From NCBI GenBank assembly GCA_037129475.1, contig JBAXUY010000004.1:13230-77229 (forward strand): DNA of 64,000 nt, read 5' to 3'. Every line of letters begins with the position of its first letter. The stretch's first letter is position 1. Source of the stretch: RGVT01 sp037129475. GTDB lineage: Bacteria > Planctomycetota > Planctomycetia > Pirellulales > UBA1268. The notes below the pieces were generated by a model. It was given only the letters and a program-made list of their open reading frames with translations. It searched no databases and had not been told where the DNA came from. This document shows positions 22,140 to 31,711 of this stretch, piece after piece. A program made the translations under genes and the position numbers.

Positions 22140-23578
22140 TGCCTTGGTCTTCTAAATTCTGCGTCGGGATCGTACTTGTGCTTTCCCTTGGCCTCGGTTT
22201 TTACGCCACCGCGGCCGACCAAGTTCCGCCCCCAGCAGGGGCGGAACTCGATGCCGCGATGGAGTCGGTGAAGGCGATCTACGCCGACAAGGCCAGCAAG
22301 GCCAAGACGCCGTCGGAACGGGCGGCGCTTGCCCGGGAGGTGTTCGGGCATCGCGACGCTGCATCCACGCAGGCCGAGCGCTACGCGATCGTCATGGCGG
22401 CGCTCAACATCGCCACCAAGAGCGACGACGCGCTCTTGTTGATGACTATCTGCGACGATCTGGCGGCCACATTCACGGTGGACAGGATCCGCCTATTCGT
22501 CGATCGCGTGGACGATACGACCGGCCCTGTATCGCAGGCCGCTTGGCCGAAGCTCAAAGACAGACTCGACGGCATGGCCGATGCCTGCCTGCAGGCAAAC
22601 CGCTTCGACGACGCAACCAAATTAGCCACGGCGATGATGTCGCTCGCCAAGCGAGCCCGCGACGCAAAGGCAGGCACAGCTACCACTGCGCTCCGCAAGA
22701 CCATCGCCGACCGGAAGAAGGCCCGTGAACGCTACGAAGACCTGGCAAACGCTGCCAACCAGCGCGACGCTGATCCCAAGACGCTGCTCGAGTTTGGCCG
22801 CATGCTGTGTTTCACAGAGGGGGATTGGGCCCAGGGTGTTCGCTATCTCGCTCGCTCCGATGACGCAGCGCTTTCCGCCGTCGCAGCCGCGGAGGCTCGG
22901 GCCGCGACGCCGGAGGCGCAACTTGCGGTAGCCGATGCCTGGGCGACCTACGCCGAGAAAGCCCCGGTTAACGAGAGGGAGCCGATCCGCGACCATGCCG
23001 CCGAGATTTACACCGAAGTAATCCCAACCCTGACGGGCCTCGCGAAAGTGCGCGCCGAGAAGGCGCTCGATGACGTGCTGGCCGCCTCCCAGTCAACGAA
23101 AGATGGAAATGCTTGGCTGGTCGTCTTCCGATCCGACAACCCCAAGATCTGGAACACGGAAAGTCGTGACGATCCACGAAACTTCGCCGTGCCGCTCGAC
23201 AGCCTGCCGCAGACGATCAGGTTCGTCCGAATCCGTCGCTCCAATGGCCAGACCGTGATTGCTCCGATCAGTAAGCAGACGATCGGCTCGCTTTCGAGGG
23301 GCCCGCGCTACGGCTGGGAAGGCTCCAAGCCGGAGCGGTTCGGAGCATTACTGTTGGGCATCATCGACAACGAGGCCAATGTTCACCAAAAGACGGGTGA
23401 GGTGGGCATCGTGGATAGTGGGCAAGACTGTCGCTCAGGCTGGGGATTCGGCATTCGCATCAATCATGGCAACCAGGCTGTATGCTGGGCGGGCAAGTGG
23501 ATCCCCACCGAGCCGCTGGAAATCGCCGTGGCCAAACGACCGCTATCGCCCGACGAGCAAAAACTGCTGCTCGAATGA
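22136..23578 (+). CDS. Secreted helical protein of unknown function
   Basis: A 480-residue protein with an N-terminal signal segment (CVGIVLVLSLGLGFYATA, cleavage near residue 27). The first 300 residues are Ala/Asp-rich helices resembling degenerate TPR-like repeats. The C-terminal 150 residues are different, with AWLVVFRSDNPKIWNTESRD and a GWGFGIRINHGNQAVCWAGKW block that may be a small beta domain. No catalytic motif recognised. Its coupling by 4-bp overlaps on both sides to glycan genes suggests a role in envelope glycan assembly or attachment, but this is context only. Confidence 0.72.
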   Translation: MMPWSSKFCVGIVLVLSLGLGFYATAADQVPPPAGAELDAAMESVKAIYADKASKAKTPSERAALAREVFGHRDAASTQAERYAIVMAALNIATKSDDALLLMTICDDLAATFTVDRIRLFVDRVDDTTGPVSQAAWPKLKDRLDGMADACLQANRFDDATKLATAMMSLAKRARDAKAGTATTALRKTIADRKKARERYEDLANAANQRDADPKTLLEFGRMLCFTEGDWAQGVRYLARSDDAALSAVAAAEARAATPEAQLAVADAWATYAEKAPVNEREPIRDHAAEIYTEVIPTLTGLAKVRAEKALDDVLAASQSTKDGNAWLVVFRSDNPKIWNTESRDDPRNFAVPLDSLPQTIRFVRIRRSNGQTVIAPISKQTIGSLSRGPRYGWEGSKPERFGALLLGIIDNEANVHQKTGEVGIVDSGQDCRSGWGFGIRINHGNQAVCWAGKWIPTEPLEIAVAKRPLSPDEQKLLLE

Positions 23579-24723
23579 GAATCCGCGTCGTAGGTTTCAA
23601 CTTCAGCGCAATCGGCGGCCTGGAGATCGTTTCCAAAGCGATCGCCGGGGTGCTGGCCCGACGAGGTCACGACGTCGCATGCTTGGCATTGCACGAATCC
23701 GGCACCATCACCGGCGACGGATTCAAGATCGTGGGCATCGTGCCGGGATTCATCGGAGCGCGCTCGCTGGCCCACCGCTTTCCCGCGCTCTTCCCGAGCG
23801 GCCAGCTCCGGAGCCATCTTGGCGATACCGACATCGTCATCGCAGCCCATGCCCACACGCTTTGGACCGTGCTGCCCGTCGTCGAGACCTTGCCGTCCCG
23901 ACCGATCGTCGTCGGCTGGCTTCATGGCCGCGAAGCCTGGGCCCGACTAGGGAGGGACCTGGCCCCGTGGCTGCAGAAGGTTGATCATCTTGCCGCCGTC
24001 AGTCACTTCACAGCCGACACGGTCAGCAACTTAGTGCCTGGGATACCCCGGCCCACGGTCATCCATAATCCGGTCGATACAAACGTCTTTTTCCCCACCG
24101 CTTCGCCGGCCGATATTCGGCGGCACCATATCCTCACGGTTGGTCGCCACGATCTTGACTCGCACCATAAGGGCTACGACGTGCTGATCGAGGCCATGAG
24201 CCTGCTGCGCCGCAACCGGCCCGATCTACCGCTCAAACTCACCATCACTGGCACGGGATCGCTGCTCGAGAATCATCGGCGGCGGATCGCCGACAGCCGC
24301 CTGGGCGAAGTGGTCTCGCTGGCGGGAAGGGTTTCCCGTGACACGCTTCGTTCGCTCTACCAAACGACCGACCTGTTCGCGTTTCCCAGCCGCCTTGAAT
24401 CCGTCAATGACGAGGAATTTGGAGAGGGCTTCGGCGTCGTCAACGCGGAAGCCGCCGCCTGCGGCCGGCCCGTGATCACGAGCACGCATGGTGGCTGTCC
24501 GGAAACGGTGATCGACGGCGTCACGGGATTCGCCATCGATCCCACGTCGCCCGACCTCGTGTCCCGCGGGATCGCGGCAGTTTTCGACATGCCCGCTGCG
24601 GAACGCGACGCCATGGGCGCGCGCGGCCGGGCGATGGTCATGGAGCGTTTTTCCACGACAGTCTTCGAGCAGCGCGTAGGCGATTTCATCGACTCGTGCG
24701 CAGCCGGAGCCATGGTGTCATGA
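23575..24723 (+). CDS. Glycosyltransferase family 4
   Basis: A 382-residue GT-B enzyme. ATG 23575 overlaps the previous stop (ATGA); longer in-frame extensions lie inside the previous gene. The N-terminal donor-loop region FNFSAIGGLEIVSKAIAGVL and the C-terminal GEGFGVVNAEAAACGRPVI with its E-x7-E type pattern are typical of retaining GT4 enzymes. Donor and acceptor are unknown. Confidence 0.9.
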   Translation: MRIRVVGFNFSAIGGLEIVSKAIAGVLARRGHDVACLALHESGTITGDGFKIVGIVPGFIGARSLAHRFPALFPSGQLRSHLGDTDIVIAAHAHTLWTVLPVVETLPSRPIVVGWLHGREAWARLGRDLAPWLQKVDHLAAVSHFTADTVSNLVPGIPRPTVIHNPVDTNVFFPTASPADIRRHHILTVGRHDLDSHHKGYDVLIEAMSLLRRNRPDLPLKLTITGTGSLLENHRRRIADSRLGEVVSLAGRVSRDTLRSLYQTTDLFAFPSRLESVNDEEFGEGFGVVNAEAAACGRPVITSTHGGCPETVIDGVTGFAIDPTSPDLVSRGIAAVFDMPAAERDAMGARGRAMVMERFSTTVFEQRVGDFIDSCAAGAMVS

Positions 24724-26012
24724 AGGCCCAAGACGCAGGCATCGCGAAGGGTCGCGTCGCAATCATCGGCCTCGGCTACGTCGGGCTGCCGTTGGCCTTG
24801 GCCTTTGTGAAGGCGGGACACGCCGTGGTGGGCATCGACCGCGATCCCGAGAAGGCCACGCTGCTCGAGGCCGGCACATCGTATTTGCGTCATATCCCGG
24901 CGGAGCGGATTCGCGAGGCGATGGGCACGGGCCGTCTGCATGCCACGGCAAACATGGCGGAGGCTGCCGAAGCAGAGGCCGTAATCATCTGCGTGCCCAC
25001 TCCGCTCACGCCGCAGCGCGATCCCGACCTCTCCTATGTGCTCAACACGGGCGCCGCGCTGGCTCCACACCTCCGCCAAGGGATGCTCGTGGTCCTTGAG
25101 TCCACCACCTATCCCGGCACCACCTCCGTCGAACTGCGGGGCTGCCTGGAGCATGGCTCCGGCCTCGTGGCCGGCCGCGACTTCCATCTCGCCTTCTCGC
25201 CCGAACGCGAAGATCCGGGCAATCCGACGTCGCTCGAGCGTATCCCGAAGGTCGTGGGCGGCCTCACGCCGGCCTGTCTGCGGCGGGCGGTAGACCTCTA
25301 TGGCGCGGTCGTGCCCCGGGTGGTCGAGGTATCGAGCTGTGACGCTGCAGAGGCTACAAAACTGCTAGAAAACATCTTCCGCTCAGTCAACATCGCCCTC
25401 GTCAACGAGTTGAAGGTGATCTACGAGGCGATGGGCATCGACGTATGGGAGGTGATCGCCGCGGCGAGCACCAAGCCCTTTGGTTTCATGCCGTTCTATC
25501 CCGGGCCCGGCCTGGGCGGACACTGCATCCCCATCGACCCCTTCTACCTCAGTTGGAAAGCCCGCGAATTCGGCCACACGGCCCGATTCATCGAGCTGGC
25601 AGGTGAGATCAACACGGCGATGCCGCGGCACGTGGTCAACCGCGTCGCCGACGCGCTCAACGACAGGGGCAAGGCGGTGCGGGGTGCCCGGATCCTTCTG
25701 CTCGGCCTCGCCTACAAGAAAAACGTGGATGACGACCGCGAGTCGCCTACCTACGCCATCTGGGAGATGCTCGCCGACGCAGGCGCTTCGATCTCTTACA
25801 ACGATCCCTTCGTGCCCGTGGTGCGGCCGGGCCGCACGCACAGCGCCTTCGCCGGCAGGCAATCCGTCCCCATCACAGACGACTTCGACGCGATTGTCGT
25901 CTGCACCGATCACGACGCCTACCGCGAGCATGACTTTGGCGGCTTTGAGGCTGCGGTCATCGACACACGCAACGCAATTCGTCACCGCCCGAAGCACTAC
26001 CACCGGGCCTGA
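24720..26012 (+). CDS. Nucleotide-sugar dehydrogenase (UDP-GlcNAc/ManNAc 6-dehydrogenase type)
   Basis: A 430-residue enzyme oxidising C6 of a nucleotide sugar to a uronic acid. N-terminal NAD motif GLGYVGLPLALAF; catalytic Cys269 in GGHCIPIDPFYLSW; C-terminal GLAYKKNVDDDRESP. The NDDRESP region and FMPFYPGPGLGGHC are closest to WbpA/WecC-like enzymes acting on N-acetylated sugars, but glucose cannot be excluded. ATG 24720 overlaps the upstream gene by 4 bp. Confidence 0.92.
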   Translation: MKAQDAGIAKGRVAIIGLGYVGLPLALAFVKAGHAVVGIDRDPEKATLLEAGTSYLRHIPAERIREAMGTGRLHATANMAEAAEAEAVIICVPTPLTPQRDPDLSYVLNTGAALAPHLRQGMLVVLESTTYPGTTSVELRGCLEHGSGLVAGRDFHLAFSPEREDPGNPTSLERIPKVVGGLTPACLRRAVDLYGAVVPRVVEVSSCDAAEATKLLENIFRSVNIALVNELKVIYEAMGIDVWEVIAAASTKPFGFMPFYPGPGLGGHCIPIDPFYLSWKAREFGHTARFIELAGEINTAMPRHVVNRVADALNDRGKAVRGARILLLGLAYKKNVDDDRESPTYAIWEMLADAGASISYNDPFVPVVRPGRTHSAFAGRQSVPITDDFDAIVVCTDHDAYREHDFGGFEAAVIDTRNAIRHRPKHYHRA

Positions 26013-26021
26013 CGACACACC

Positions 26022-27428
26022 ATGGCCACCGCCCACCTTCAGACACTTCCACCGCGGACAGTTCCCGGCGTCGCGGACCGGATCCGGTCCGCGTTCGCCT
26101 CGGCGCGGAGCGTGCCCAGTTCCCTGCCCCCGTTCTGGATCGCCTGCGCTCTCACGCTCATCGTGGCCCACTACCAGCTCTGGGGAAGGCTCAACATCGT
26201 CTACAAGATTCTGGGCACCGTCGTGGTCGTGATGATGCCATTCACGGCCGGGTTTGCCCGCATCATCTCGCGGCCGGCGGTCATCTGGCTACTCGTGTTC
26301 GAGGCGGTGATGGTCGCCAACATGGCGTTAGGGCGCTACTTCACGGTGTCGAGCCTGTTTACGACGGCAAGTGCCCCGGTGATCCTGATCCGCTCGCTCC
26401 CCTTCCTGCTCTGCGGCTACACGCTCGCCCGCCACCCGCTGTGGCAACGCCGCTTCCTGCTCTTCGTCGGGGCGGTCTATTGGCTGTTCGCGGTCCAAGA
26501 TGCCCGCGGGTTTATCGCTGGAGCCCGGGCGCAGCTCGGTCGCGCGGAAACGTACACACAAACGCAGGGTCTGGACGACACCCGCGTGGGTTCGATGTAC
26601 GTCGGTGCGTTCACCTATTTTGCCCCGTTGATGCTGTTCTTCGCGATCGGGCTGTTCCGGCTCTATCCGACGCTTTCCAAGCCTTGGAAGATGTTCGTGA
26701 TCGTGATCCAGGTGACTTTTTCGACCGTGGCCGTGCTCGCGGGCTTCGGGGCCACGACGACGATGGCGTTTCTCGCCGTGCTTCTCCTGGCGATCTATGC
26801 ACCGGTGAAGACGATCGGCTGGAGACTCTACTACCTCGGCATCAGTGGGGCGGCGTTCGCGATATTTGAAGTCATTCGTCGCGCACTCTTGGACCAAGGA
26901 GGGCGTGGTGCTGCCGGAGATGCGTTTGCGAAATTTACGCTCCTGTTCCAGTCGTTGTGGTCAGCTCTGACTGGTGTTGATATGTCGGCGCTCGAGCGGG
27001 CTTCAAGCTCTCGCATTCCCTTGATGCTCGCTTCTCTCGAGACGTTTTTGCGCAATCCGATCGTAGGACACGGCTTTTACGGTGCATCCGACCTGGACAT
27101 CGGCGGCCACAGCTTCCTGGTGGACACGGCTGCCATTTTCGGTCTTGTCGGACTCGTGCCGATCCTGTTTTTTTTCTCGCTTGTGCTCACGGGCCTACGC
27201 CGCAAAAACCGACACGGAGGGCGAACCTGGCCGATCTCGAGTTCCCGGATCTTTGTCCTGCTGTTGCTCGCCGGGTTGGTCATGAATCCCTATTTCCTCA
27301 GCCTTCTCAGCCTCTCGTACTTTCTGTTCCTACTGCTCGGTTTCGCACTCGCCGACAGCGAAGTGGATACGCCTTCCTCCACGGAATCTGTCCGTCCCGC
27401 GCGCCAAGCCCAGCCACTCAGCCTCTGA
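26022..27428 (+). CDS. O-antigen polymerase/ligase-like membrane protein
   Basis: A 468-residue polytopic protein with about ten hydrophobic segments and a long loop around residues 285-345 that contains RIPLMLASLETFLRNPIVGHG and GGHSFLVDTAAIFGLVGLVP. This corresponds to the conserved periplasmic loop and following helix of the Wzy_C family. It probably polymerises or ligates lipid-linked oligosaccharides. It is placed directly before the export ABC genes, an unusual combination because ABC-dependent pathways normally lack Wzy. Confidence 0.82.
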   Translation: MATAHLQTLPPRTVPGVADRIRSAFASARSVPSSLPPFWIACALTLIVAHYQLWGRLNIVYKILGTVVVVMMPFTAGFARIISRPAVIWLLVFEAVMVANMALGRYFTVSSLFTTASAPVILIRSLPFLLCGYTLARHPLWQRRFLLFVGAVYWLFAVQDARGFIAGARAQLGRAETYTQTQGLDDTRVGSMYVGAFTYFAPLMLFFAIGLFRLYPTLSKPWKMFVIVIQVTFSTVAVLAGFGATTTMAFLAVLLLAIYAPVKTIGWRLYYLGISGAAFAIFEVIRRALLDQGGRGAAGDAFAKFTLLFQSLWSALTGVDMSALERASSSRIPLMLASLETFLRNPIVGHGFYGASDLDIGGHSFLVDTAAIFGLVGLVPILFFFSLVLTGLRRKNRHGGRTWPISSSRIFVLLLLAGLVMNPYFLSLLSLSYFLFLLLGFALADSEVDTPSSTESVRPARQAQPLSL

Positions 27429-27437
27429 CGTTTCATC

Positions 27438-28262
27438 ATGGAGACCATCATCGAGGCTGGGCGGGCGGAAAAAAGTTACTGGCGTGACCTGTGGCGGTAC
27501 CGGGATCTCTTCTACTTCCTGGCCTGGCGCGACGTCCTGGTCCGCTACAAGCAAACCGTCTTTGGCGTCCTGTGGGCCGTGCTACGGCCATTTCTCACGA
27601 TGGCGATCTTCGTCGTCATCTTCAGTCGTGTCGCGGGCCTTCCCAGCGATGGGGTGCCCTACGCCATCCTCGTACTGGGGGGCATGCTGCCGTGGCAGTT
27701 CTTCGCAAGTGCGCTCGCGGAATCGAGTAACAGCCTCGTTTCCAACGCGAGCCTCATCACGAAGGTGTATTTTCCACGGATCATCCTTCCGGCCAGCTCA
27801 GTGATCGTGGCAACAGTCGACTTTCTAATCACACTCGGCCTCATGGCAGCGGTGATGGCTTGGTATGGCTACGTGCCTCCCGCCCGTATCCTGCTGCTGC
27901 CGGCATTCGTACTGCTCGCTCTGGTTGCAGCCTTGGGACCCGGGCTGATCGCGACTGCACTCAACGTGAAATATCGTGACTTCCGGTTTGTGATCCCGTT
28001 CATCGTGCAGTTCGGTCTCTATGTGTCGCCCGTCGGCTTCCGATCCTCGATCATCGAGGAAAAATTGGGCCCCGTGGCGCGGCTCCTCTATTCTCTGAAC
28101 CCCATGGTGGGCGTGATCGACGGCTTTCGCTGGTGTATCGGGGCGGAGCCGAAGCTTCACGTCGGCTCGCTTGCGGTATCCACGGCAATGAGCTTCGTTC
28201 TGCTGTGGGCTGGCGTCCGATTTTTTCGCAGCACCGAGAAGAGCTTCGCGGACGTCGTCTGA
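27438..28262 (+). CDS. Polysaccharide export ABC permease (Wzm-like)
   Basis: A 274-residue ABC-2 permease with six predicted membrane helices and the family stretch YRDLFYFLAWRDVLVRYKQT near the N terminus, followed by VLWAVLRPFLTMAIFVVIFS. RDFRFVIPFIVQFGLYVSPVGF near 175-195 is typical of Wzm/TagG proteins. It pairs with the Wzt-like ATPase starting 3 bp downstream to move a lipid-linked glycan across the inner membrane. Confidence 0.92.
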   Translation: METIIEAGRAEKSYWRDLWRYRDLFYFLAWRDVLVRYKQTVFGVLWAVLRPFLTMAIFVVIFSRVAGLPSDGVPYAILVLGGMLPWQFFASALAESSNSLVSNASLITKVYFPRIILPASSVIVATVDFLITLGLMAAVMAWYGYVPPARILLLPAFVLLALVAALGPGLIATALNVKYRDFRFVIPFIVQFGLYVSPVGFRSSIIEEKLGPVARLLYSLNPMVGVIDGFRWCIGAEPKLHVGSLAVSTAMSFVLLWAGVRFFRSTEKSFADVV

Positions 28263-28265
28263 AGG

Positions 28266-29519
28266 ATGACCGACTCCATCATCACGATCGAAAACCTTGG
28301 CAAGAGGTATCGCCTTCGGCACGAGGCGAAGGCGCCGTATCACACCCTGCGCGAGGCAGTCGCCGGCAAAGTGCAGCAACTGTTCGGTCTCCGGAAATCC
28401 GTCACCGAGGCCCCGACGCAGGAGGACTTTTGGGCGCTCCGTGATGTGAGCCTCGAAATTCAGCGGGGCGATGTTGTCGGTATCATCGGCCGCAATGGCG
28501 CCGGCAAGTCAACGCTCCTGAAGATCCTTTCTCGAATCACCGAACCGACAACGGGCCGAGTCCGGCTCGGTGGCCGTGTGGCCAGCCTGCTTGAAGTCGG
28601 CACTGGCTTCCACCCTGAACTCACCGGTCGCGAAAACATCTACCTGAACGGCGCGATCCTGGGCATGACCAAGGCGGAAATTCGAGCACAGTTTGACGAG
28701 ATCGTAGCGTTCGCCGAGGTAGAACGATTTCTCGATACACCCGTAAAGCACTACTCCAGTGGCATGTATGTCCGCCTCGCGTTCGCAGTTGCAGCACACC
28801 TCGAACCGGAGATACTTATCGTCGACGAAGTGTTGGCTGTTGGCGATGCTCAGTTCCAGAAAAAATGCTTGGGCAAGATGCGGGCCGTCGCCGAGCACTC
28901 CGGCCGAACCGTACTGTTTGTGAGCCACAACATGGCCACAATCAGCAGCCTCACGAACCAGGTTCTCATGCTGCGTGCGGGAGGTGTTGACTATCAGGGA
29001 GACACAGCGGAAGGAATCCGCCGATATCTGGCCGTGCCAGGCACTATAAGGGGGCTTTACATAGCAGAAAGAGTCAATACCACGAAGCCGTACGTTTCGC
29101 GGATAGCATTACAGCCAGAGGGCTCGAAATATGTGCACTTGAGCGGCAAGCCGCTTGACATCGTTTTCGAGGTGAGACACACGACGCCGATCGTTGGTGG
29201 ATGCTTGTCGTTCCAGATTGTCAACCAGTTTCAACAGCCCGTAATTCACTGTTCTATCCTCGCGCCTAATGAACCAAACAAGGATCTTTTCCGAAAAGCT
29301 GGAGCCACCGTACTCCGGTGCCGGATTCCGAGACTTGCTCTAAACGTAGGCACTTACACTCTTAAGACTTTCCTGTCCGAGCCTCCCGGAGGCACACTGT
29401 TCGAAACGCTCGAGGGCGTCTGTCCGTTCGATGTCGATATGGCCGAGCCTTCGACGTTGTGGGGTTGGCGCCCGGACGCGTGTTCGTACCACGAACGTTA
29501 CGTCTGGGAGATAGTATGA
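28266..29519 (+). CDS. Polysaccharide export ABC ATPase with C-terminal carbohydrate-binding domain (Wzt-like)
   Basis: A 417-residue protein. Nucleotide-binding domain: Walker A GRNGAGKST near residue 76, signature YSSGMYVRLAFA near 165, Walker B EILIVDEVLAVGDAQFQKKC near 186. It is followed by a roughly 150-residue beta-rich Wzt_C domain (HLSGKPLDIVFEVRHTTPIVG near 300). In characterised systems this domain recognises the non-reducing end modification (methyl or phosphate-methyl) of the finished chain. The methyltransferase genes nearby are natural sources of such a terminator. Confidence 0.92.
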   Translation: MTDSIITIENLGKRYRLRHEAKAPYHTLREAVAGKVQQLFGLRKSVTEAPTQEDFWALRDVSLEIQRGDVVGIIGRNGAGKSTLLKILSRITEPTTGRVRLGGRVASLLEVGTGFHPELTGRENIYLNGAILGMTKAEIRAQFDEIVAFAEVERFLDTPVKHYSSGMYVRLAFAVAAHLEPEILIVDEVLAVGDAQFQKKCLGKMRAVAEHSGRTVLFVSHNMATISSLTNQVLMLRAGGVDYQGDTAEGIRRYLAVPGTIRGLYIAERVNTTKPYVSRIALQPEGSKYVHLSGKPLDIVFEVRHTTPIVGGCLSFQIVNQFQQPVIHCSILAPNEPNKDLFRKAGATVLRCRIPRLALNVGTYTLKTFLSEPPGGTLFETLEGVCPFDVDMAEPSTLWGWRPDACSYHERYVWEIV

Positions 29520-29785
29520 ACTTTATCAGTGCAGAAGACCGCGCGACACTGCACGGCAACAAGCTAGTCAAAGCCGTGCACGCGAGCTCAGTGCCTGGAA
29601 TCGCCTTGCGCCTGATAACCAACTTTTTCTTCTGCCACATCGCACCGTTGAACCGGTCAGCTGACTGGCCCGACGCATCTCACAAGGTCCTGGATGCGAG
29701 CAATCCAAGTCATCGGCTATACGTAGGCCTACGGTTAGTGGTAGCTCAGCGGCCTGAGTCGACTGCGAGCCAACGTCTATGTTGA
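29516..29785 (+). CDS. Short orphan reading frame, possible gene remnant
   Basis: An 89-codon frame starting at an ATG that overlaps the Wzt stop by 4 bp (ATGA). The N-terminal part MNFISAEDRATLHGNKLVKA looks protein-like, but the C-terminal half (LYVGLRLVVAQRPESTASQ) does not resemble any family. The following 120 bp are AT-richer and non-coding. It may be the 5' stub of a methyltransferase or glycosyltransferase that was cut off by recombination. Confidence 0.35.
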   Translation: MNFISAEDRATLHGNKLVKAVHASSVPGIALRLITNFFFCHIAPLNRSADWPDASHKVLDASNPSHRLYVGLRLVVAQRPESTASQRLC

Positions 29786-29905
29786 ACTGAGGGTGGCGTA
29801 TTCCCCAATATCGAATTGATATTTCCAGCGATTGCCGTCCACTTCATTAATAAATTCTTCGCATTGCCAGGCAGTGTCAATTAGCTACAAGGCCATACAG
29901 CCATA

Positions 29906-30754
29906 ATGAAACTTTTCGGCGGTACATTATCTCGGCTGGTTCGGTGTCTCAAGCGATCACCCGATCGCTTCCGGGAGGTTCTGCGCACGTTGCCGGAGGT
30001 CGTTGCGGGCCGTGAATACGCAAGAGCTTATCGGGAAAACGGGATTCGGCCTAGCCGCGCTGAACCTGCGCTAGCAAACCCCTTGGAGAACTACTTCGAC
30101 GCGCACCATATTGGGCCTGGAATCTGGAAGTGGCGGCATTACCTTGAGATCTATCATCGACACCTCGCCAAGTTTAGGGGGCGCGCCATCAACTGCGTGG
30201 AAGTGGGAGTCTTTAGCGGCGGCAGCTTGAGAATGTGGGAGTGGTACTTCGGCCCACAAGCGCACATTCATGGAGTTGATCTCGACGAAGGCACGCGGGC
30301 TTACCAGAACGCTCACGTGACTATTCATATCGGCGACCAGGAAGACCGGACGTTCTGGGCGCGTTTTCGGAACGCTGTGCCGTCGCTCGACATATTGTTG
30401 GACGACGGTGGCCACACGCCACAGCAGCAGCAGATCACCCTCGAGGAGATTCTTCCCCATCTACGTGCGGGCGGTGTGTATATCTGCGAAGATATACACA
30501 ACGAGGGCAACGCGTTCACTGCCTACGTGTCTGGTTTGATCGACCAATTGCATGCCGCCACCTCGGGCGCACCTATTCAAACAAACTCTTTTCAGGCATC
30601 CGTATTCTCAGTACACGTTTACCCCTTTGTCGTTGTGATTGAAAAACGCGACCGTCCGCTTCCATCCCTCACCGCCGAACGGCATGGCTCGGAGTGGCAG
30701 CCGCCCGTTGTCGTTCGCCAGGGCTATGGCAAAATCATGGGGCGCGGTGGCTAG
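29906..30754 (+). CDS. SAM-dependent methyltransferase, MycE/TylF-like
   Basis: A 282-residue class I methyltransferase. The SAM site is in NCVEVGVFSGGSLRMW (near residue 95), followed by HIHGVDLDEG. The metal-binding acidic block LDILLDDGGHTPQQQ (near 162-175) and VYICEDIHNEG match the cephalosporin-hydroxylase/macrocin O-methyltransferase group that methylates sugar hydroxyls. Lower GC than the flanking genes and a 120-bp gap before it suggest separate acquisition. Confidence 0.85.
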   Translation: MKLFGGTLSRLVRCLKRSPDRFREVLRTLPEVVAGREYARAYRENGIRPSRAEPALANPLENYFDAHHIGPGIWKWRHYLEIYHRHLAKFRGRAINCVEVGVFSGGSLRMWEWYFGPQAHIHGVDLDEGTRAYQNAHVTIHIGDQEDRTFWARFRNAVPSLDILLDDGGHTPQQQQITLEEILPHLRAGGVYICEDIHNEGNAFTAYVSGLIDQLHAATSGAPIQTNSFQASVFSVHVYPFVVVIEKRDRPLPSLTAERHGSEWQPPVVVRQGYGKIMGRGG

Positions 30755-30817
30755 AAGGGCGATGACTGGGTTGGATGCAGCAATTTCTGGGGCCAACAAT
30801 ATCGCCGCATCGCTAGG

Positions 30818-31711
30818 ATGTGCGAGCAGAAAGTGCAGCGATCCATGAACCCGCTGCTTCATAGCGGTCCCACACTGCCACTACGTAGGTTTCTTCGGAA
30901 AGCGGAGTTGCATCTGCGCAGCTTATTAGGATCTGAGGCTGCGAGGCTAGAGCAGGAGTATGCACGGTTGCGCCGATTCGGAAGCGGCGAAGCGATGACG
31001 ACGATACTCGGGCGGCCTCTCAGGCTGTCTCATGCAGCGTCCTTCGAGGGGATGCACCGTGACATTTTCATACGGGAGATCTACAGGTTCAGTGCCGTAG
31101 CTGAACGCCCGCGGATCCTCGACTGCGGCGCGAACGTGGGACTCGCGAGCATCTATCTAGCCCGGAGACACCCACAAGCACGCATTACTGCGTTTGAGGC
31201 AGATCCACGGATCGCGGAGCTAACCCGGGAAAATCTGGACGCGTTCGGTCTTGAACGCGTCCAGTTGGTTGCCGCCGCTGTTGCCGACCACGACGGGACG
31301 GTGACGTTTTCCGCAACCGGCGACCTGGCGGGCCGCGTTGGGCACGATGCATCGCTTCAGCCGAAGCGCACATGCGTCGTGCCAGCGGTGCGGCTTGCTC
31401 CGTACCTGGAGGAATCGGTGGATTTTCTAAAAATCGACATCGAGGGGGCCGAGCATGATGTACTTGCGGGTGTAGTAGATCAGCTTTGCAACGTAAGGAT
31501 GTTATTCGTCGAGCATCATGGATTCGCGGATGAAAGGCAGCGGCTTTCCGAGTTACTACAACTACTGTCGGGCGCAGGATTTCGTTACTACATTACCAGC
31601 GCCCACGATTTTCGTCGGTGCCCGATGGAAGACTCCGAGCTGAATTGTGGCATGGATTTGCAGTTGAACATCTTCTGTGTACGGAAAGATGGATTGCCCA
31701 CCAGCGGCTGA
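30818..31711 (+). CDS. FkbM family methyltransferase
   Basis: A 297-residue class I methyltransferase with the FkbM signature: RILDCGANVGLASIYLARRH (near 97), TAFEADP, then VDFLKIDIEGAEHDVLAG (near 205-222) and LFVEHHG. It is expected to O-methylate a sugar hydroxyl. The start is uncertain: ATG 30818 or ATG 30845, neither with a strong ribosome site. A 63-bp gap separates it from the preceding methyltransferase. Confidence 0.88.
   Translation: MCEQKVQRSMNPLLHSGPTLPLRRFLRKAELHLRSLLGSEAARLEQEYARLRRFGSGEAMTTILGRPLRLSHAASFEGMHRDIFIREIYRFSAVAERPRILDCGANVGLASIYLARRHPQARITAFEADPRIAELTRENLDAFGLERVQLVAAAVADHDGTVTFSATGDLAGRVGHDASLQPKRTCVVPAVRLAPYLEESVDFLKIDIEGAEHDVLAGVVDQLCNVRMLFVEHHGFADERQRLSELLQLLSGAGFRYYITSAHDFRRCPMEDSELNCGMDLQLNIFCVRKDGLPTSG

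Noticed and set aside
29735..29790. tRNA-like string (AGTGGTAGCTCAGCGG) after the Wzt gene
   Set aside because: There is no matching T-arm GTTCGA motif, no acceptor stem pairing and no CCA-side stem, so it is not a tRNA.
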